The notes: generated by a model from the letters alone, not told the origin. Numbered from the stretch's first letter, positions 52,558 through 62,126 are shown. The stretch is DNA of 64,000 bases from UM-FILTER-40-17 sp032251335 (GCA_032251335.1 JAVVDW010000014.1:1-64000), one strand, 5' to 3'. Program-made: numbers and translations.

Positions 52558-52974
52558 ATGACACATAAAATTATCGGTCGGTCGGAAACAGCAGATTTTC
52601 CCGAATTGGGATTAAGCAATATTCCTGTCAAAATAGATACAGGTGCTTACACCTCGTCTATCCATTATAAAAACCTTGAAGAAAAAGAGGGGGAACTACT
52701 CGTTTGGTTTGACAAACTCACATCACCAATCCATTTTAAAAGCTTTAAAATAGCCAAAGTAAGAAGCAGCAACGGAAAGTTGCAAAATCGTTATAAAATT
52801 AAGACACAAATGCGTTTCTTTGGCAAAAAATATCGCATACAGATGACCCTTGCCAAACGCACGCGTATGCGTTATCCGGTTTTAATTGGAAGAAAATTTC
52901 TGTCTAATAAGTTTTTAGTAGATCCGAGCAAGCAAAATCTCAGCGGTACCAAAAATCCAAAAACAATTTTATGA
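52558..52974 (+). CDS. RimB-type retropepsin-like protease (PF05618 family)
   Basis: 138 residues: IIGRSETADFPELGL, PVKIDTGAYTSSIHYKN (active-site DTG loop) and MRYPVLIGRKFLSNKFLVD. The family is the partner of RimK; in pseudomonads RimB trims glutamate tails from S6. It overlaps rimK by 4 bases (ATGA), supporting a joint role. Confidence 0.85.
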   Translation: MTHKIIGRSETADFPELGLSNIPVKIDTGAYTSSIHYKNLEEKEGELLVWFDKLTSPIHFKSFKIAKVRSSNGKLQNRYKIKTQMRFFGKKYRIQMTLAKRTRMRYPVLIGRKFLSNKFLVDPSKQNLSGTKNPKTIL

Positions 52975-53843
52975 ACATAGCCATTTTATCGAGAAATGCA
53001 GGACTCTATTCTACCAACAGGTTGGTGGAAGCAGCACAAAAACGAGGCCACCACGTTGAAGTTATAGACCCACTGAGGTGCGATATCGTTATTGAAAAAA
53101 AGAATCCTGAGATTTATTACAAAGGACGTCATTTAGATAACTTTCAGGCGGTGATTCCGCGTATAGGCGCTTCGGTCACTTTTTACGGAACGGCTGTGGT
53201 CAGGCAGTTTGAAATGATGCATGTTTTTACCACGGTAGAGTCACAGGCCTTGGTACGGTCGCGCGATAAACTCAGAAGCTTGCAAATCCTCAGCCGTGCC
53301 GGTTTGGGTTTGCCCAAAACGGTCTTTACCAACTATTCTAAAAACGTTAGAGAAATCATAGAACATGTGGGTGGCGCACCGGTGGTCATCAAGTTGCTTG
53401 AAGGTACACAAGGCTTAGGCGTGGTGCTGGCGGAAACACAAAATGCAGCAGAATCTGTCATTGAAGCCTTTAACGGACTCCAAGCGCGCGTCATTGTGCA
53501 GGAATTTATCAAAGAAGCCGGCGGCGCCGACATACGTGCATTTGTGGTAGATGGGCATGTAGTGGGCTCTATGAAACGGCAAGGCAAAGAAGGCGAATTC
53601 CGTTCCAACCTTCACCGAGGCGGCTCAGCAGAAATCATAGAACTCACAGATGAAGAAGAAGTTACCGCCATCAAAGCGGCACGGGCTATGAGTTTGGGTG
53701 TGGCCGGTGTAGATATGTTGCGCTCAGACCGCGGTCCTTTGATTTTAGAAGTCAACTCTTCGCCTGGGCTGGAAGGCATTGAAGCAGCTACCGGTGTAGA
53801 TATAGCCAAAAAAATCATACGTTATATTGAAAGAAACGTCTAA
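52971..53843 (+). CDS. rimK: RimK-family ATP-grasp ligase
   Basis: 290 residues, ATP-grasp fold: SRDKLRSLQILSRAGLGLPKT, APVVIKLLEGTQGLGVVLAE (ATP-binding Lys), FIKEAGGADIRAFVVDG and PLILEVNSSPGLEGIE with the metal-binding Glu-Asn. RimK adds glutamates to the C-terminus of ribosomal protein S6 or acts on similar substrates. It lies between the RimB-like protease and an aspartoacylase-like gene. Confidence 0.92.
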   Translation: MNIAILSRNAGLYSTNRLVEAAQKRGHHVEVIDPLRCDIVIEKKNPEIYYKGRHLDNFQAVIPRIGASVTFYGTAVVRQFEMMHVFTTVESQALVRSRDKLRSLQILSRAGLGLPKTVFTNYSKNVREIIEHVGGAPVVIKLLEGTQGLGVVLAETQNAAESVIEAFNGLQARVIVQEFIKEAGGADIRAFVVDGHVVGSMKRQGKEGEFRSNLHRGGSAEIIELTDEEEVTAIKAARAMSLGVAGVDMLRSDRGPLILEVNSSPGLEGIEAATGVDIAKKIIRYIERNV

Positions 53844-53845
53844 AC

Positions 53846-54814
53846 ATGGCTAAGCTCAACGGATTTAAACTTTTTGGTGAAAACATTGCGCCCGGCGAAA
53901 GCAAAACCATTTATCTCGAAATCGCCAAGCTTCATACGACGACTAAACTGAGTATCCCCATTATTGTAGAGCGTGCAGAGGAGCCGGGACCCGTCATACT
54001 GATTACAGCCGGCATACACGGTGATGAAATCAATGGCATAGACATCGTTAGGCAACTGGTTGCCCAAAAAATCAACTGTCCGTTGCAAGGCACTATTGTT
54101 TGCATTCCTATTGTCAATGTTTTTGGTTTTGTAAATCGCTCGCGGGCATTTCCCGACGGCCGCGACCTAAATCGGGTGTTTCCGGGTTCAAAAAACGGAT
54201 CGTTGGCTTCCCGATTTGCCTATGAGATTATGACCGAAATTCTTCCGAAAGTAGATTATTGTTTAGATTTTCATACCGGTGGCGCACAGCGCTTCAACGC
54301 CCCACAAATTCGCATCGAATTTGAAAACACCACGCTTTTCGAATTGGCAAAAGTTTTCAACGCACCTTTTACCGTGCACAGTAAAAACTTGGCAAAGACC
54401 TTTAGAAACAGTTGCGACAAATTAGGCAAACCTATGCTGCTGTTTGAAGGCGGCAAGTCTGACGACATCAACAAAGAGGTAAGTCGCGATGCCATTGAAG
54501 GCATCAAACGCGTTCTCAATCATTTGGGGGTTTTGTGTACCCGTGTAAAGGCCAATCCGGCATCGCAACATTCAGTTTTTGTCAACGAAACCCAATGGAT
54601 TCGAGCCAAAGTTTCGGGTTTGTTTCACAATGAAATCGAGATTGGTCAAAAAGTAAAAAAGGGAACAGTTTTGGCCAACATTACTGATCCGTACGGCAGT
54701 ATTTCCAAAAAAATCAAAGCTCCGGTTGAAGGTTATGTCATCAACATCAACCATTCGCCCATCGTTTATCAAGGCGATGCCATTTATCACCTCGCAACAC
54801 ATTGGCAAACCTAA
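53846..54814 (+). CDS. Succinylglutamate desuccinylase/aspartoacylase-family zinc hydrolase
   Basis: 322 residues. M14-like zinc site: ITAGIHGDEINGIDIVRQL (HxxE), VFGFVNRSRAFPDGRDLNRVFPG and YCLDFHTGGAQRFN with the second His. A C-terminal beta-domain (GYVININHSPIVYQGDAIYHL) resembles a biotinyl/lipoyl-like fold. It starts 2 bases after rimK. The rimB-rimK-aspartoacylase set is a recurring group; the deacylated substrate is not known. Confidence 0.85.
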   Translation: MAKLNGFKLFGENIAPGESKTIYLEIAKLHTTTKLSIPIIVERAEEPGPVILITAGIHGDEINGIDIVRQLVAQKINCPLQGTIVCIPIVNVFGFVNRSRAFPDGRDLNRVFPGSKNGSLASRFAYEIMTEILPKVDYCLDFHTGGAQRFNAPQIRIEFENTTLFELAKVFNAPFTVHSKNLAKTFRNSCDKLGKPMLLFEGGKSDDINKEVSRDAIEGIKRVLNHLGVLCTRVKANPASQHSVFVNETQWIRAKVSGLFHNEIEIGQKVKKGTVLANITDPYGSISKKIKAPVEGYVININHSPIVYQGDAIYHLATHWQT

Positions 54815-54818
54815 AGAG

Positions 54819-55391
54819 ATGGACAAAAAAGCACTCAGAAAACTGTACACAGAAAAAAGAATGTCGCTGTCTGCCGATGACAGGCAAATCCTAAACGCGG
54901 CTATCTTTGAGCAGCTTAAAAACCTACCTATTTGGGAATACAACTTTTATCACGTCTATCTGCCCATTCCGACAAAAAACGAACCTGAGACCAATCAAAT
55001 TATTTCAACACTTTTTACACAAGGCAAAAAAGTGATGGTTTCTAAGGCCGATTTTACAAACTTTGAAATGCGCCATTTCTATTTGGAACCAAACACACAG
55101 CTAGCACCCGGAGCTTATCAAATTCCGGAACCCGTGGATGCAATCGCTGCTGATGCGCAACTTACAGAAGTGATTTTTGTGCCCCTATTGGCTTTTGATT
55201 TGCAAGGCTACAGGGTGGGATATGGAAAAGGTTTTTACGATAGATTTATGGCAAGATGCCAAAAAAATACGCTTAAAATAGGCATTTCTTTTTTTGATCC
55301 TGTGGATGTCATTAAGGACAAGCAACTGACAGATATCCCTTTGGATTATTGTGTGACACCCGAAAGGGTTTACAGGTTTTTTGCCGATTAA
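54819..55391 (+). CDS. 5-formyltetrahydrofolate cyclo-ligase
   Basis: 190 residues from the ATG at 54819 (MDKKALRKLYTEKRMSLSAD), 4 bases after the previous stop; an upstream overlapping frame is rejected. Family motifs: IWEYNFYHVYLPIPTKNEPET and, near the C-terminus, VPLLAFDLQGYRVGYGKGFYDRF. It recycles 5-formyl-THF to 5,10-methenyl-THF with ATP. Confidence 0.92.
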   Translation: MDKKALRKLYTEKRMSLSADDRQILNAAIFEQLKNLPIWEYNFYHVYLPIPTKNEPETNQIISTLFTQGKKVMVSKADFTNFEMRHFYLEPNTQLAPGAYQIPEPVDAIAADAQLTEVIFVPLLAFDLQGYRVGYGKGFYDRFMARCQKNTLKIGISFFDPVDVIKDKQLTDIPLDYCVTPERVYRFFAD

Positions 55392-55532
55392 TTGGTTTCT
55401 TTGGTGCGCCTTAGCCCGGAAAGATATTTTGATTTTGAAGTGATGCCATCTCCGCATCTCTGCGCGCTCCTTAAGGTAAAATACAGATTTTATCAAGACC
55501 TATGTGTCGCCAAGTTTTTACAAATTAAAAAC

Positions 55533-55540
55533 TATCTTTG
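55533..55540 (+). promoter_or_regulatory. -7 box 4 bases before the holB ATG
   Basis: TATCTTTG ends 4 bases before ATG 55545, so transcription should start at or very near the start codon. No clear -33 element is visible. Confidence 0.5.
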
Positions 55541-55544
55541 AACC

Positions 55545-56702
55545 ATGTTTTACGATGAAATAATCGGTCATGAAAGCCTGAAAAAACACCTGCAGTTCAG
55601 TGTGGAAAACGGACGTATTCCGCACGCTCAAATTTTTTCGGGAGATCCGGGTTCCGGAACACTTTTAATGGCGTTGGCCTATGCCCAACATCTTTTGCTA
55701 AGCCACTTAGAATCGGACACAGCAACCTATCGGCAAAACTTGCAAAAAAGTGAACACCTCACACATCCGGACTTGCATTTTGTATTTCCGGTGGCAAGCA
55801 ACCAAGATGTAAAAAGCAAACCCATGTCTGACTTGTTTTTACCTGCGTGGCGAAAATTTGTGACCGAAACGCCCTACGGAAGTGCGTATGATTGGTTTAT
55901 GCAAATTGGCATCGAAAACAAACAAGGATTTATCGGCGTGGACGAGGCTCAGGACATCATCAGAAAGTTGAGTTTAAAATCTTTTGAAGGCGGGTATAAA
56001 GTGATGCTGATTTGGATGGCTGAAAAAATGAATACGGAAACAGCCAATAAACTCTTGAAACTCATAGAGGAACCCACAGAAAGGACGGTTTTGATACTGG
56101 TTTCCCAAGATGCCACACAGCTTTTGCAAACCATCCAATCCAGATGCCAGCTTGTGGAGATACCTAGAATGTCTGAAGCGGTCATTGAAAAGGCTTTGGT
56201 TGATAAATACGGCCTCAAAAATTTTGAAGCCTCACAAATAGCCAGGAAAGCTGAAGGCGATTTTCAAAAAGCCCTACAGTTGCTGACACCATCAGACGAA
56301 GAAATTTATTTTGAAGCACTTTTTGTCCGTTGGGTGCGGCTTGCCTTTAGTGCCAAAGGCAATAAAAAAGCCATATTAGACTTGCTCAAATGGGCTGAAG
56401 AAGTAGCTTCAAAAGGAAGGGAAACACAAAAGAGTTTTTTGAAATACTGTTTAGAAGTATTCAGACAGGCAATTTTATTGAATCAAAATTGTAAGGGTTT
56501 GGTTTTTTTTGAGTCTAAAGATGCCAAGTTTGATATCAACAAGTTTTCGCCTTTTGTTCATCCCGAAAATGTTTTTAGCATCTTTGAATTGATCAAAGAA
56601 GCTTCTTTGCACATAGAGCGGAATGGAAATGCTAAAATCGTGTTGACGGACTTATCCATTAAACTCACGCGTTTGTTGCATCAAAAAAACCGGTCGGCAT
56701 GA
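55545..56702 (+). CDS. holB: DNA polymerase III delta' subunit
   Basis: 385 residues. GHESLKKHLQFSVENGRIPHAQIFSGDPGSGTL-type start with a P-loop that lacks the Lys (GDPGSGTL), as expected for the non-hydrolysing delta'. Then VMLIWMAEKMNTETANKLLK, LIEEPTERTVLILVSQ and IQSRCQLVEIPRMSE. It is part of the clamp loader. It overlaps the next gene by 4 bases (ATGA). Confidence 0.9.
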   Translation: MFYDEIIGHESLKKHLQFSVENGRIPHAQIFSGDPGSGTLLMALAYAQHLLLSHLESDTATYRQNLQKSEHLTHPDLHFVFPVASNQDVKSKPMSDLFLPAWRKFVTETPYGSAYDWFMQIGIENKQGFIGVDEAQDIIRKLSLKSFEGGYKVMLIWMAEKMNTETANKLLKLIEEPTERTVLILVSQDATQLLQTIQSRCQLVEIPRMSEAVIEKALVDKYGLKNFEASQIARKAEGDFQKALQLLTPSDEEIYFEALFVRWVRLAFSAKGNKKAILDLLKWAEEVASKGRETQKSFLKYCLEVFRQAILLNQNCKGLVFFESKDAKFDINKFSPFVHPENVFSIFELIKEASLHIERNGNAKIVLTDLSIKLTRLLHQKNRSA

Positions 56703-57100
56703 TAGATAATATTACTTCGAATATCACAGAAATTCTTATTCTGTTGTTTTTGCTTATCACTTTTCTGCAATCCGGATTTGATAAACTTCGAAACTGGACA
56801 GGCAACTACAACTTTATCAAAACACATTTTGCGAAGACACCCTTGCGAAAATCGGTTCGCTTGTTGTTATTGATTATTTTAATTGTAGAATTTTTGGCAG
56901 GAATCCTCAGCGGTTTGGGTGTGTTCGAAATTATTGCCTTCGGGAACCGAGGTTACGGACTTTTGGGTGCTGTCACCTCTTGTTTGGCACTCTTAATGTT
57001 GCTCTTTGGGCAACGTATCGCCAAGGATTATCAAGGCGCTTTAACCATTACTTGCTATTTTATTGTTGCGATTTTTGGGGTGTTTTTACTGAATTTTTAA
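56699..57100 (+). CDS. DoxX-like four-TM membrane protein
   Basis: 133 residues with four hydrophobic segments: ITEILILLFLLITFLQSGFDK, LLLLIILIVEFLAGILSG, GLLGAVTSCLALLMLLFG and LTITCYFIVAIFGVFLLNF. The first helix with SGFDKLRNW resembles the DoxX family. Function unknown; translationally coupled to holB. Confidence 0.65.
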   Translation: MIDNITSNITEILILLFLLITFLQSGFDKLRNWTGNYNFIKTHFAKTPLRKSVRLLLLIILIVEFLAGILSGLGVFEIIAFGNRGYGLLGAVTSCLALLMLLFGQRIAKDYQGALTITCYFIVAIFGVFLLNF

Positions 57101-57184
57101 AGTAGTTTATACCTCCCGTTTGCCCAGTTGGAGGGACGGTTTCACATTAATTATTAACCATCAAAAGTTTTCTGTGCAAAAAAC

Positions 57185-57214
57185 TTTGAATATCAAATAA
57201 AAAACTTACTTTTG
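57185..57214 (+). promoter_or_regulatory. Promoter of rpsP-rimM-trmN6
   Basis: TTTG (57185-57188), 18 bases, then TACTTTTG (57207-57214). The UTR of about 40 bases holds a small hairpin, GAGGT (57232-57236) with ACCTC (57242-57246). Confidence 0.65.
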
Positions 57215-57260
57215 CGCCCACATTAATAACCGAGGTCGTGTACCTCAAAATTTAAACACT

Positions 57261-57806
57261 ATGCCAGTTAAAATCAGATTACAAAGACACGGTAAAAAAA
57301 ACAAACCTTTTTACTGGATTGTAGCCGCAGATGCGCGTTCTAAAAGAGACGGACGCTACCTTGAAAAATTAGGAACTTACAATCCCAACACCAACCCTGC
57401 AACCATAGACCTCAATATCGACGGTTCGGTAAAATGGCTTCACAACGGCGCCGTTCCTACTGAAACAGCTAGAGCCATACTTTCGTATAAGGGAGTTTTA
57501 CTCAAACATCACCTTGAAGTAGGTAAAAATAAAGGCGCATTGACAGATGAGCAAGTTCAGGCAAAATTTGAAGCTTGGTTGCAAGAAAAAGACAATAAGA
57601 TTACTTCTAAAAAAGAAAATCTCAGCAAGTCTAAAGCAGAAGCCCGAGCAGAAAAATTAGCAGCTGAAAAAGTAACTAGCGACAAGCGAAAAGCTGCCGC
57701 CGAAACTGTTGAAGAAACTCCCGCAGAAGAAGTAGCGGTTGAAGAAGCTGCTGAAGTACAAACGCCCGAGGCAACAGACGAAACCTCTAAAGAGGCCGAA
57801 GCTTAA
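57261..57806 (+). CDS. rpsP: 30S ribosomal protein S16 with long acidic tail
   Basis: 181 residues; the S16 core is about 1-85 (MPVKIRLQRHGKKNKPFYWI, VAADARSKRDGRYLEKLGTY). The remaining 95 residues are an extension, first Lys-rich (KITSKKENLSKSK) then Ala/Glu/Val-rich (EETPAEEVAVEEAAEV). Such tails occur in Bacteroidota S16 but their role is unknown. First gene of the rpsP-rimM-trmN6 unit. Confidence 0.95.
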   Translation: MPVKIRLQRHGKKNKPFYWIVAADARSKRDGRYLEKLGTYNPNTNPATIDLNIDGSVKWLHNGAVPTETARAILSYKGVLLKHHLEVGKNKGALTDEQVQAKFEAWLQEKDNKITSKKENLSKSKAEARAEKLAAEKVTSDKRKAAAETVEETPAEEVAVEEAAEVQTPEATDETSKEAEA

Positions 57807-57819
57807 TCAACAAAAGCAC

Positions 57820-58353
57820 ATGCAAAAGAAAGACTGTTTCTATCTCGGAAAAGTCGTTTCGAAATATAGCTTTAAAGGAGAAGTCCTAGTCAAACTAGAC
57901 ACAGACGAACCCGAATTGTATCAAAACTTGGAATCAGTTTTTGTGGATTACCGCAACAAACTGATTCCTTTTTTTATTACACAGTCTTCACTTCACAAAT
58001 CCGATTTGCTCAGACTGGCTTTTGAAGACATACAAGATGAAGCCGAAGCAGACAAACTTATAGGTTCCGAATTGTATCTGCCTTTGGCGTTTTTGCCTAA
58101 ACTTAGCGGAAACAAATTTTACTACCACGAAATCATCGGTTTTCACGTTGTTGACAAAGTTCATGGTGACGTGGGCATTGTTCAGTCGGTGAACGACCAA
58201 TCGCCACAGGCATTACTCGAGGTGATGAAAGGTGAAAAAGAAATCCTTATTCCCATAACGGATACCTTCATTCGCGAAGTGGACAGAGCGGCAAAAACAC
58301 TTCATGTTACTACACCGGACGGACTCATTGCACTGTATTTAGGCGATGCATGA
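57820..58353 (+). CDS. rimM: Ribosome maturation factor RimM
   Basis: 177 residues from the ATG at 57820 (MQKKDCFYLGKVVSKYSFKG); an upstream frame lies inside rpsP. The N-terminal RimM domain and a C-terminal PRC barrel (KFYYHEIIGFHVVDKVHGDVG, EILIPITDTFIREVDRAA) are both present. It helps assemble the 30S head next to S19. It overlaps the next gene by 4 bases. Confidence 0.93.
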   Translation: MQKKDCFYLGKVVSKYSFKGEVLVKLDTDEPELYQNLESVFVDYRNKLIPFFITQSSLHKSDLLRLAFEDIQDEAEADKLIGSELYLPLAFLPKLSGNKFYYHEIIGFHVVDKVHGDVGIVQSVNDQSPQALLEVMKGEKEILIPITDTFIREVDRAAKTLHVTTPDGLIALYLGDA

Positions 58354-59063
58354 GTGCCGATTCCCACACTTTTTATTTTAAAAAATTCCACCTCAGACAC
58401 GATCGTTGTGCTATGAAAGTGGGCACCGATGGCGTTTTGCTCGGCGCTTGGGTAAAAGACCTTCTACCAAAGCGCGTGCTTGACCTTGGAACAGGCTCCG
58501 GATTAATTGCCCTGATGTTGGCACAGCGTTTTCCTGTGGCTACTATAGATGCGTTGGAAATAGACTGCCAAGCAGCCGCACAAGCAGCCGAAAACTTTCA
58601 AGAATCGGCTTGGGGAGAAAGAATTCGCTTGATAAGGACAGACTTCAAAGATTTTGAAGCGCAACACCATTACGACCTCATTGTGTGCAACCCGCCATTT
58701 TTTCCGACTCAAAATCCATCGCCCGACGCGGGAAGGGCTTTGGCCAGATCTGTAACCCATTTTTCGCTTGCAGTATTTTTTCAAAAGTGTTTTGAATGGC
58801 TTCAACCTAAGGGCAGTCTGCAACTTATTTTTCCGTTTGAAGATGAAGATTTGTGGCGTCATCAGGCGATGCAAGCCGGTTTTTATGTAACACATTGCAC
58901 AAAGGTTCGAGGTCACGAAAATGCACCTTTTAAGCGGATGTTGACGGTTTTCGAAAAAGTTGAAAAACCAGTAACAACCGATACTTTAACCATTGAAACG
59001 AACCGGCATCAATACACGGACGCATACAAAAAATTGACACAAGCTTTCTATCTCAATTTTTAG
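58350..59063 (+). CDS. tRNA1(Val) A37 N6-methyltransferase (TrmN6/YfiC family)
   Basis: 237 residues. FHLRHDRCAMKVGTDGVLLGAW is the family start, VLDLGTGSGLIALML the SAM-binding loop, and DLIVCNPPFF the NPPF motif of N6-adenine methyltransferases. The same fold is used by other small-molecule or tRNA methylases, so the exact tRNA target is by homology. Coupled to rimM through ATGA. Confidence 0.88.
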   Translation: MSADSHTFYFKKFHLRHDRCAMKVGTDGVLLGAWVKDLLPKRVLDLGTGSGLIALMLAQRFPVATIDALEIDCQAAAQAAENFQESAWGERIRLIRTDFKDFEAQHHYDLIVCNPPFFPTQNPSPDAGRALARSVTHFSLAVFFQKCFEWLQPKGSLQLIFPFEDEDLWRHQAMQAGFYVTHCTKVRGHENAPFKRMLTVFEKVEKPVTTDTLTIETNRHQYTDAYKKLTQAFYLNF

Positions 59064-59141
59064 CCTAGGTTTCGTTTGTCGCATCCTGATGAAATCCGTA
59101 TATTCGTAAAAATATAACAAATCAACAAACATAAGTTACAT

Positions 59142-60692
59142 ATGAGCACTTCTCACTTGACATTGGTACAAAAAGCCTTGGAAAATTTAGAACTCAAAGC
59201 CGTCAACTCGGGCACTTCTACCGGATCGCATTGGATGGATTCCGGCAGTTATCTTACGTCCGTATCGCCGGTCGATGGAAAACCGATAGCGCAAGTTTCG
59301 CAAACTACAGCCGATCAATACGAAGAAGTGATGACTGCCGCGACCCGTGCTTTTAAGGAATGGCAGATGAAACCGGCACCTTTTCGCGGAGAGATTGTAC
59401 GCCAGTTTGCAGAAAAATTGCGAGTCCACAAGCACGATTTGGGCGTGTTGGTTTCTTATGAAATGGGCAAATCACTACAAGAAGGCTTGGGTGAGGTTCA
59501 AGAAATGATAGACATTTGTGATTTTGCCGTGGGACTATCCAGACAACTTCATGGCTTAACGATGCACTCTGAACGTCCCGGACATAGAATGTACGAACAA
59601 TACCATCCGCTGGGTGTGGTCGGTATTATATCGGCGTTTAATTTCCCCGTAGCTGTTTGGAGTTGGAACACCGCGTTGGCTTGGATTTGCGGAGATGTTT
59701 GCGTTTGGAAACCTTCAGAAAAAACGCCGCTTTGCGGTGTGGCATGCCAAAAACTGATTGCAGAAGTGCTCGAAGCCAATCATTTGCCCGAAGGCATCTC
59801 TTGCTTGGTAACCGGAGATTACCGCATCGGTGAAAAAATGACCCATGACGGCAGAATACCACTGATTTCAGCAACCGGCTCTACACGTATGGGTAAAAAA
59901 GTAGCCCAAAATGTGGCATCGCGTTTGGGTAAATCGCTTTTGGAGCTGGGCGGGAACAATGCCATTATCATCACACCCGATGCCGACATGAAAATGACGG
60001 TCATTGGCAGCGTCTTTGGAGCAGTTGGTACTTGTGGACAGCGTTGCACCTCTACCCGTAGATTAATTATCCACGAGGCGGTTTACGACACGGTTACGGA
60101 TGCCTTGAAAAAAGCATATGGCCAACTACGCATTGGAAATCCTTTGGATGCAGCCAACCACGTGGGTCCCTTGATTGACAAACAAGCTGTTGAAAACTAT
60201 CAGTCTGCACTGGAAAAAGTGGTGGCAGAAGGCGGAAAAGTTATCGTGGAAGGCGGTGTGCTTTCCGGCGAAGGTTTTGAAAGTGGTTGTTATGTAAAGC
60301 CTGCAATTGTAGAAGCAAAACCCGATTTTGAAATGGTTCAATGTGAGACATTTGGCCCTATTCTTTATCTCATCAAATACAGTGGTAGTGTAGATAATGC
60401 TATCGAAATTCAGAATGGTGTGGTACAAGGGCTTTCATCGGCCATCATGACGAACAATTTGAGAGAAGCCGAAACTTTTCTGTCGCATTCGGGTTCGGAC
60501 TGTGGTATTGCCAACGTAAATATTGGTACAAGCGGCGCAGAAATTGGCGGTGCTTTTGGCGGAGAGAAAGAAACCGGAGGTGGCAGAGAAAGTGGATCAG
60601 ACGCTTGGAAAATTTACATGCGCCGTCAAACAAATACCATCAATTACACCACGGAATTGCCATTGGCACAAGGTATCAAATTTGAATTGTAG
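59142..60692 (+). CDS. Aldehyde dehydrogenase, ALDH7/aminoadipate-semialdehyde type
   Basis: 516 residues. ALDH signatures: SAFNFPVAVWSWNTAL, LLELGGNNAIII with the catalytic Glu, and GTCGQRCTSTRR with the nucleophile Cys. The N-terminus and ETFGPILYLIKYSG point to the ALDH7 (antiquitin, AmaB/Pcd) branch that oxidises alpha-aminoadipate semialdehyde in lysine breakdown. No other lysine-catabolic gene is nearby, so the substrate is inferred. Confidence 0.88.
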   Translation: MSTSHLTLVQKALENLELKAVNSGTSTGSHWMDSGSYLTSVSPVDGKPIAQVSQTTADQYEEVMTAATRAFKEWQMKPAPFRGEIVRQFAEKLRVHKHDLGVLVSYEMGKSLQEGLGEVQEMIDICDFAVGLSRQLHGLTMHSERPGHRMYEQYHPLGVVGIISAFNFPVAVWSWNTALAWICGDVCVWKPSEKTPLCGVACQKLIAEVLEANHLPEGISCLVTGDYRIGEKMTHDGRIPLISATGSTRMGKKVAQNVASRLGKSLLELGGNNAIIITPDADMKMTVIGSVFGAVGTCGQRCTSTRRLIIHEAVYDTVTDALKKAYGQLRIGNPLDAANHVGPLIDKQAVENYQSALEKVVAEGGKVIVEGGVLSGEGFESGCYVKPAIVEAKPDFEMVQCETFGPILYLIKYSGSVDNAIEIQNGVVQGLSSAIMTNNLREAETFLSHSGSDCGIANVNIGTSGAEIGGAFGGEKETGGGRESGSDAWKIYMRRQTNTINYTTELPLAQGIKFEL

Positions 60693-60695
60693 CGC

Positions 60696-62126
60696 TTAGA
60701 ATTCTGCATTTTTTGGTGTTCTCGGGTATGGAATCACGTCACGGATATTGCCCATACCTGTGACAAATTGTACCAAACGCTCAAAACCGAGTCCGAAACC
60801 GCTGTGTACACAAGTTCCGTAGCGGCGTAAATCTAAGTACCACCAAAGTTCTTTTTCATCGATACCGAGATCTGCAATTTTTTGTTGCAAGACCTCGAGC
60901 CTTTCCTCGCGTTGCGATCCACCGACGATTTCGCCTATACCGGGAAATAAAATATCCATAGCGCGCACTGTTTTTTGATCCTCGTTCAGCCGCATATAAA
61001 AAGCTTTAATCTTGGCGGGGTAATCAAACAATATCACAGGACACTGAAAGTGTTTTTCTACCAAAAAGCGTTCGTGTTCGCTTTGTAAATCGGCACCCCA
61101 GTCTTCGATGATGTATTTGAATTTTTTCTTTTTGTTTGGTTTAGAATTTTTCAAAATATCGATGGCTTCTGTGTAGCTTACCCGTTTAAATTGATTTTCA
61201 ATAACGAAATTGAGTTTTTCTTTCAGGCTCAAATCGCTGCGTTCGTCTTGCGGTTTGGTTTTCTCTTCTTCTAACAGTCTGTTTTCGAGAAAATCGATGT
61301 CATCAGCACAGTTGTCAACAGCGTATTGCACGACATATTTGATGAAATCCTCAGCCAAATCCATATTGTCTGCCAATTCAAAGAATGCCATTTCCGGTTC
61401 TATCATCCAAAATTCGGCCAAGTGGCGCGACGTGTTTGAGTTTTCTGCACGAAACGTAGGCCCGAAAGTATAGACTTTGCTCAAACCCATGGCATAGGTT
61501 TCGGCTTCGAGTTGGCCCGAAACCGTGAGGTTGGTTTCTTTACCGAAAAAATCTTCGTCGTAGTTTACATTTCCTGTATCATCCAATGGCGGATTTTTGG
61601 GATCCAGGACAGAAACGCGAAACATTTCGCCTGCACCTTCCGCATCAGAGCCGGTAATAATAGGCGTGTTGACGTAGAAAAATCCGTTTTTTCTAAAGTA
61701 TTCGTGTACGGCAAATGCCAAAGCAGCCCGCACGCGCATCACCGCACTAAAAGTTTGGGTGCGCACGCGCAAGTGGGCGTTCTCTCTAAGAAATTCTAAA
61801 GAATGCTTCTTGGGTTGAATGGGATATTTTTCCGGATCGGAATCACCCAAAACATCCATTTGCACCACTTCTATTTCAACAGCTTGTCCTTTGCCTTGAC
61901 TTTGAACCAATATGCCTTTTATGGAGAGACAAGCACCGGTTGTTATTCTTTTTAAAAGCTTCTCCGAAAATTTCTCAAAATCGACTACACACTGAATATT
62001 TTGAGCGGTAGAACCATCGTTCAATGCAATAAAACGATTGCTTCTAAACGTTCTGACCCAACCTTTGGCCGTGACTTCGGTTAGCAAAGGTGTGTTGTGT
62101 ATCAAATCTTTAATAGAGGTATGCAT
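60696..62126 (-). CDS. asnS: Asparagine-tRNA ligase
   Basis: 476 residues. N-terminal OB-fold anticodon-binding domain (VRTFRSNRFIALNDGSTAQN), class II motif 2 (FRAENSNTSRHLAEFWMIE) and motif 3 (GFGLGFERLVQFVTGM). The presence of an asnS means direct charging of tRNA-Asn. Convergent with the ALDH gene, only 3 bases apart. Confidence 0.96.
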   Translation of the reverse strand: MHTSIKDLIHNTPLLTEVTAKGWVRTFRSNRFIALNDGSTAQNIQCVVDFEKFSEKLLKRITTGACLSIKGILVQSQGKGQAVEIEVVQMDVLGDSDPEKYPIQPKKHSLEFLRENAHLRVRTQTFSAVMRVRAALAFAVHEYFRKNGFFYVNTPIITGSDAEGAGEMFRVSVLDPKNPPLDDTGNVNYDEDFFGKETNLTVSGQLEAETYAMGLSKVYTFGPTFRAENSNTSRHLAEFWMIEPEMAFFELADNMDLAEDFIKYVVQYAVDNCADDIDFLENRLLEEEKTKPQDERSDLSLKEKLNFVIENQFKRVSYTEAIDILKNSKPNKKKKFKYIIEDWGADLQSEHERFLVEKHFQCPVILFDYPAKIKAFYMRLNEDQKTVRAMDILFPGIGEIVGGSQREERLEVLQQKIADLGIDEKELWWYLDLRRYGTCVHSGFGLGFERLVQFVTGMGNIRDVIPYPRTPKNAEF

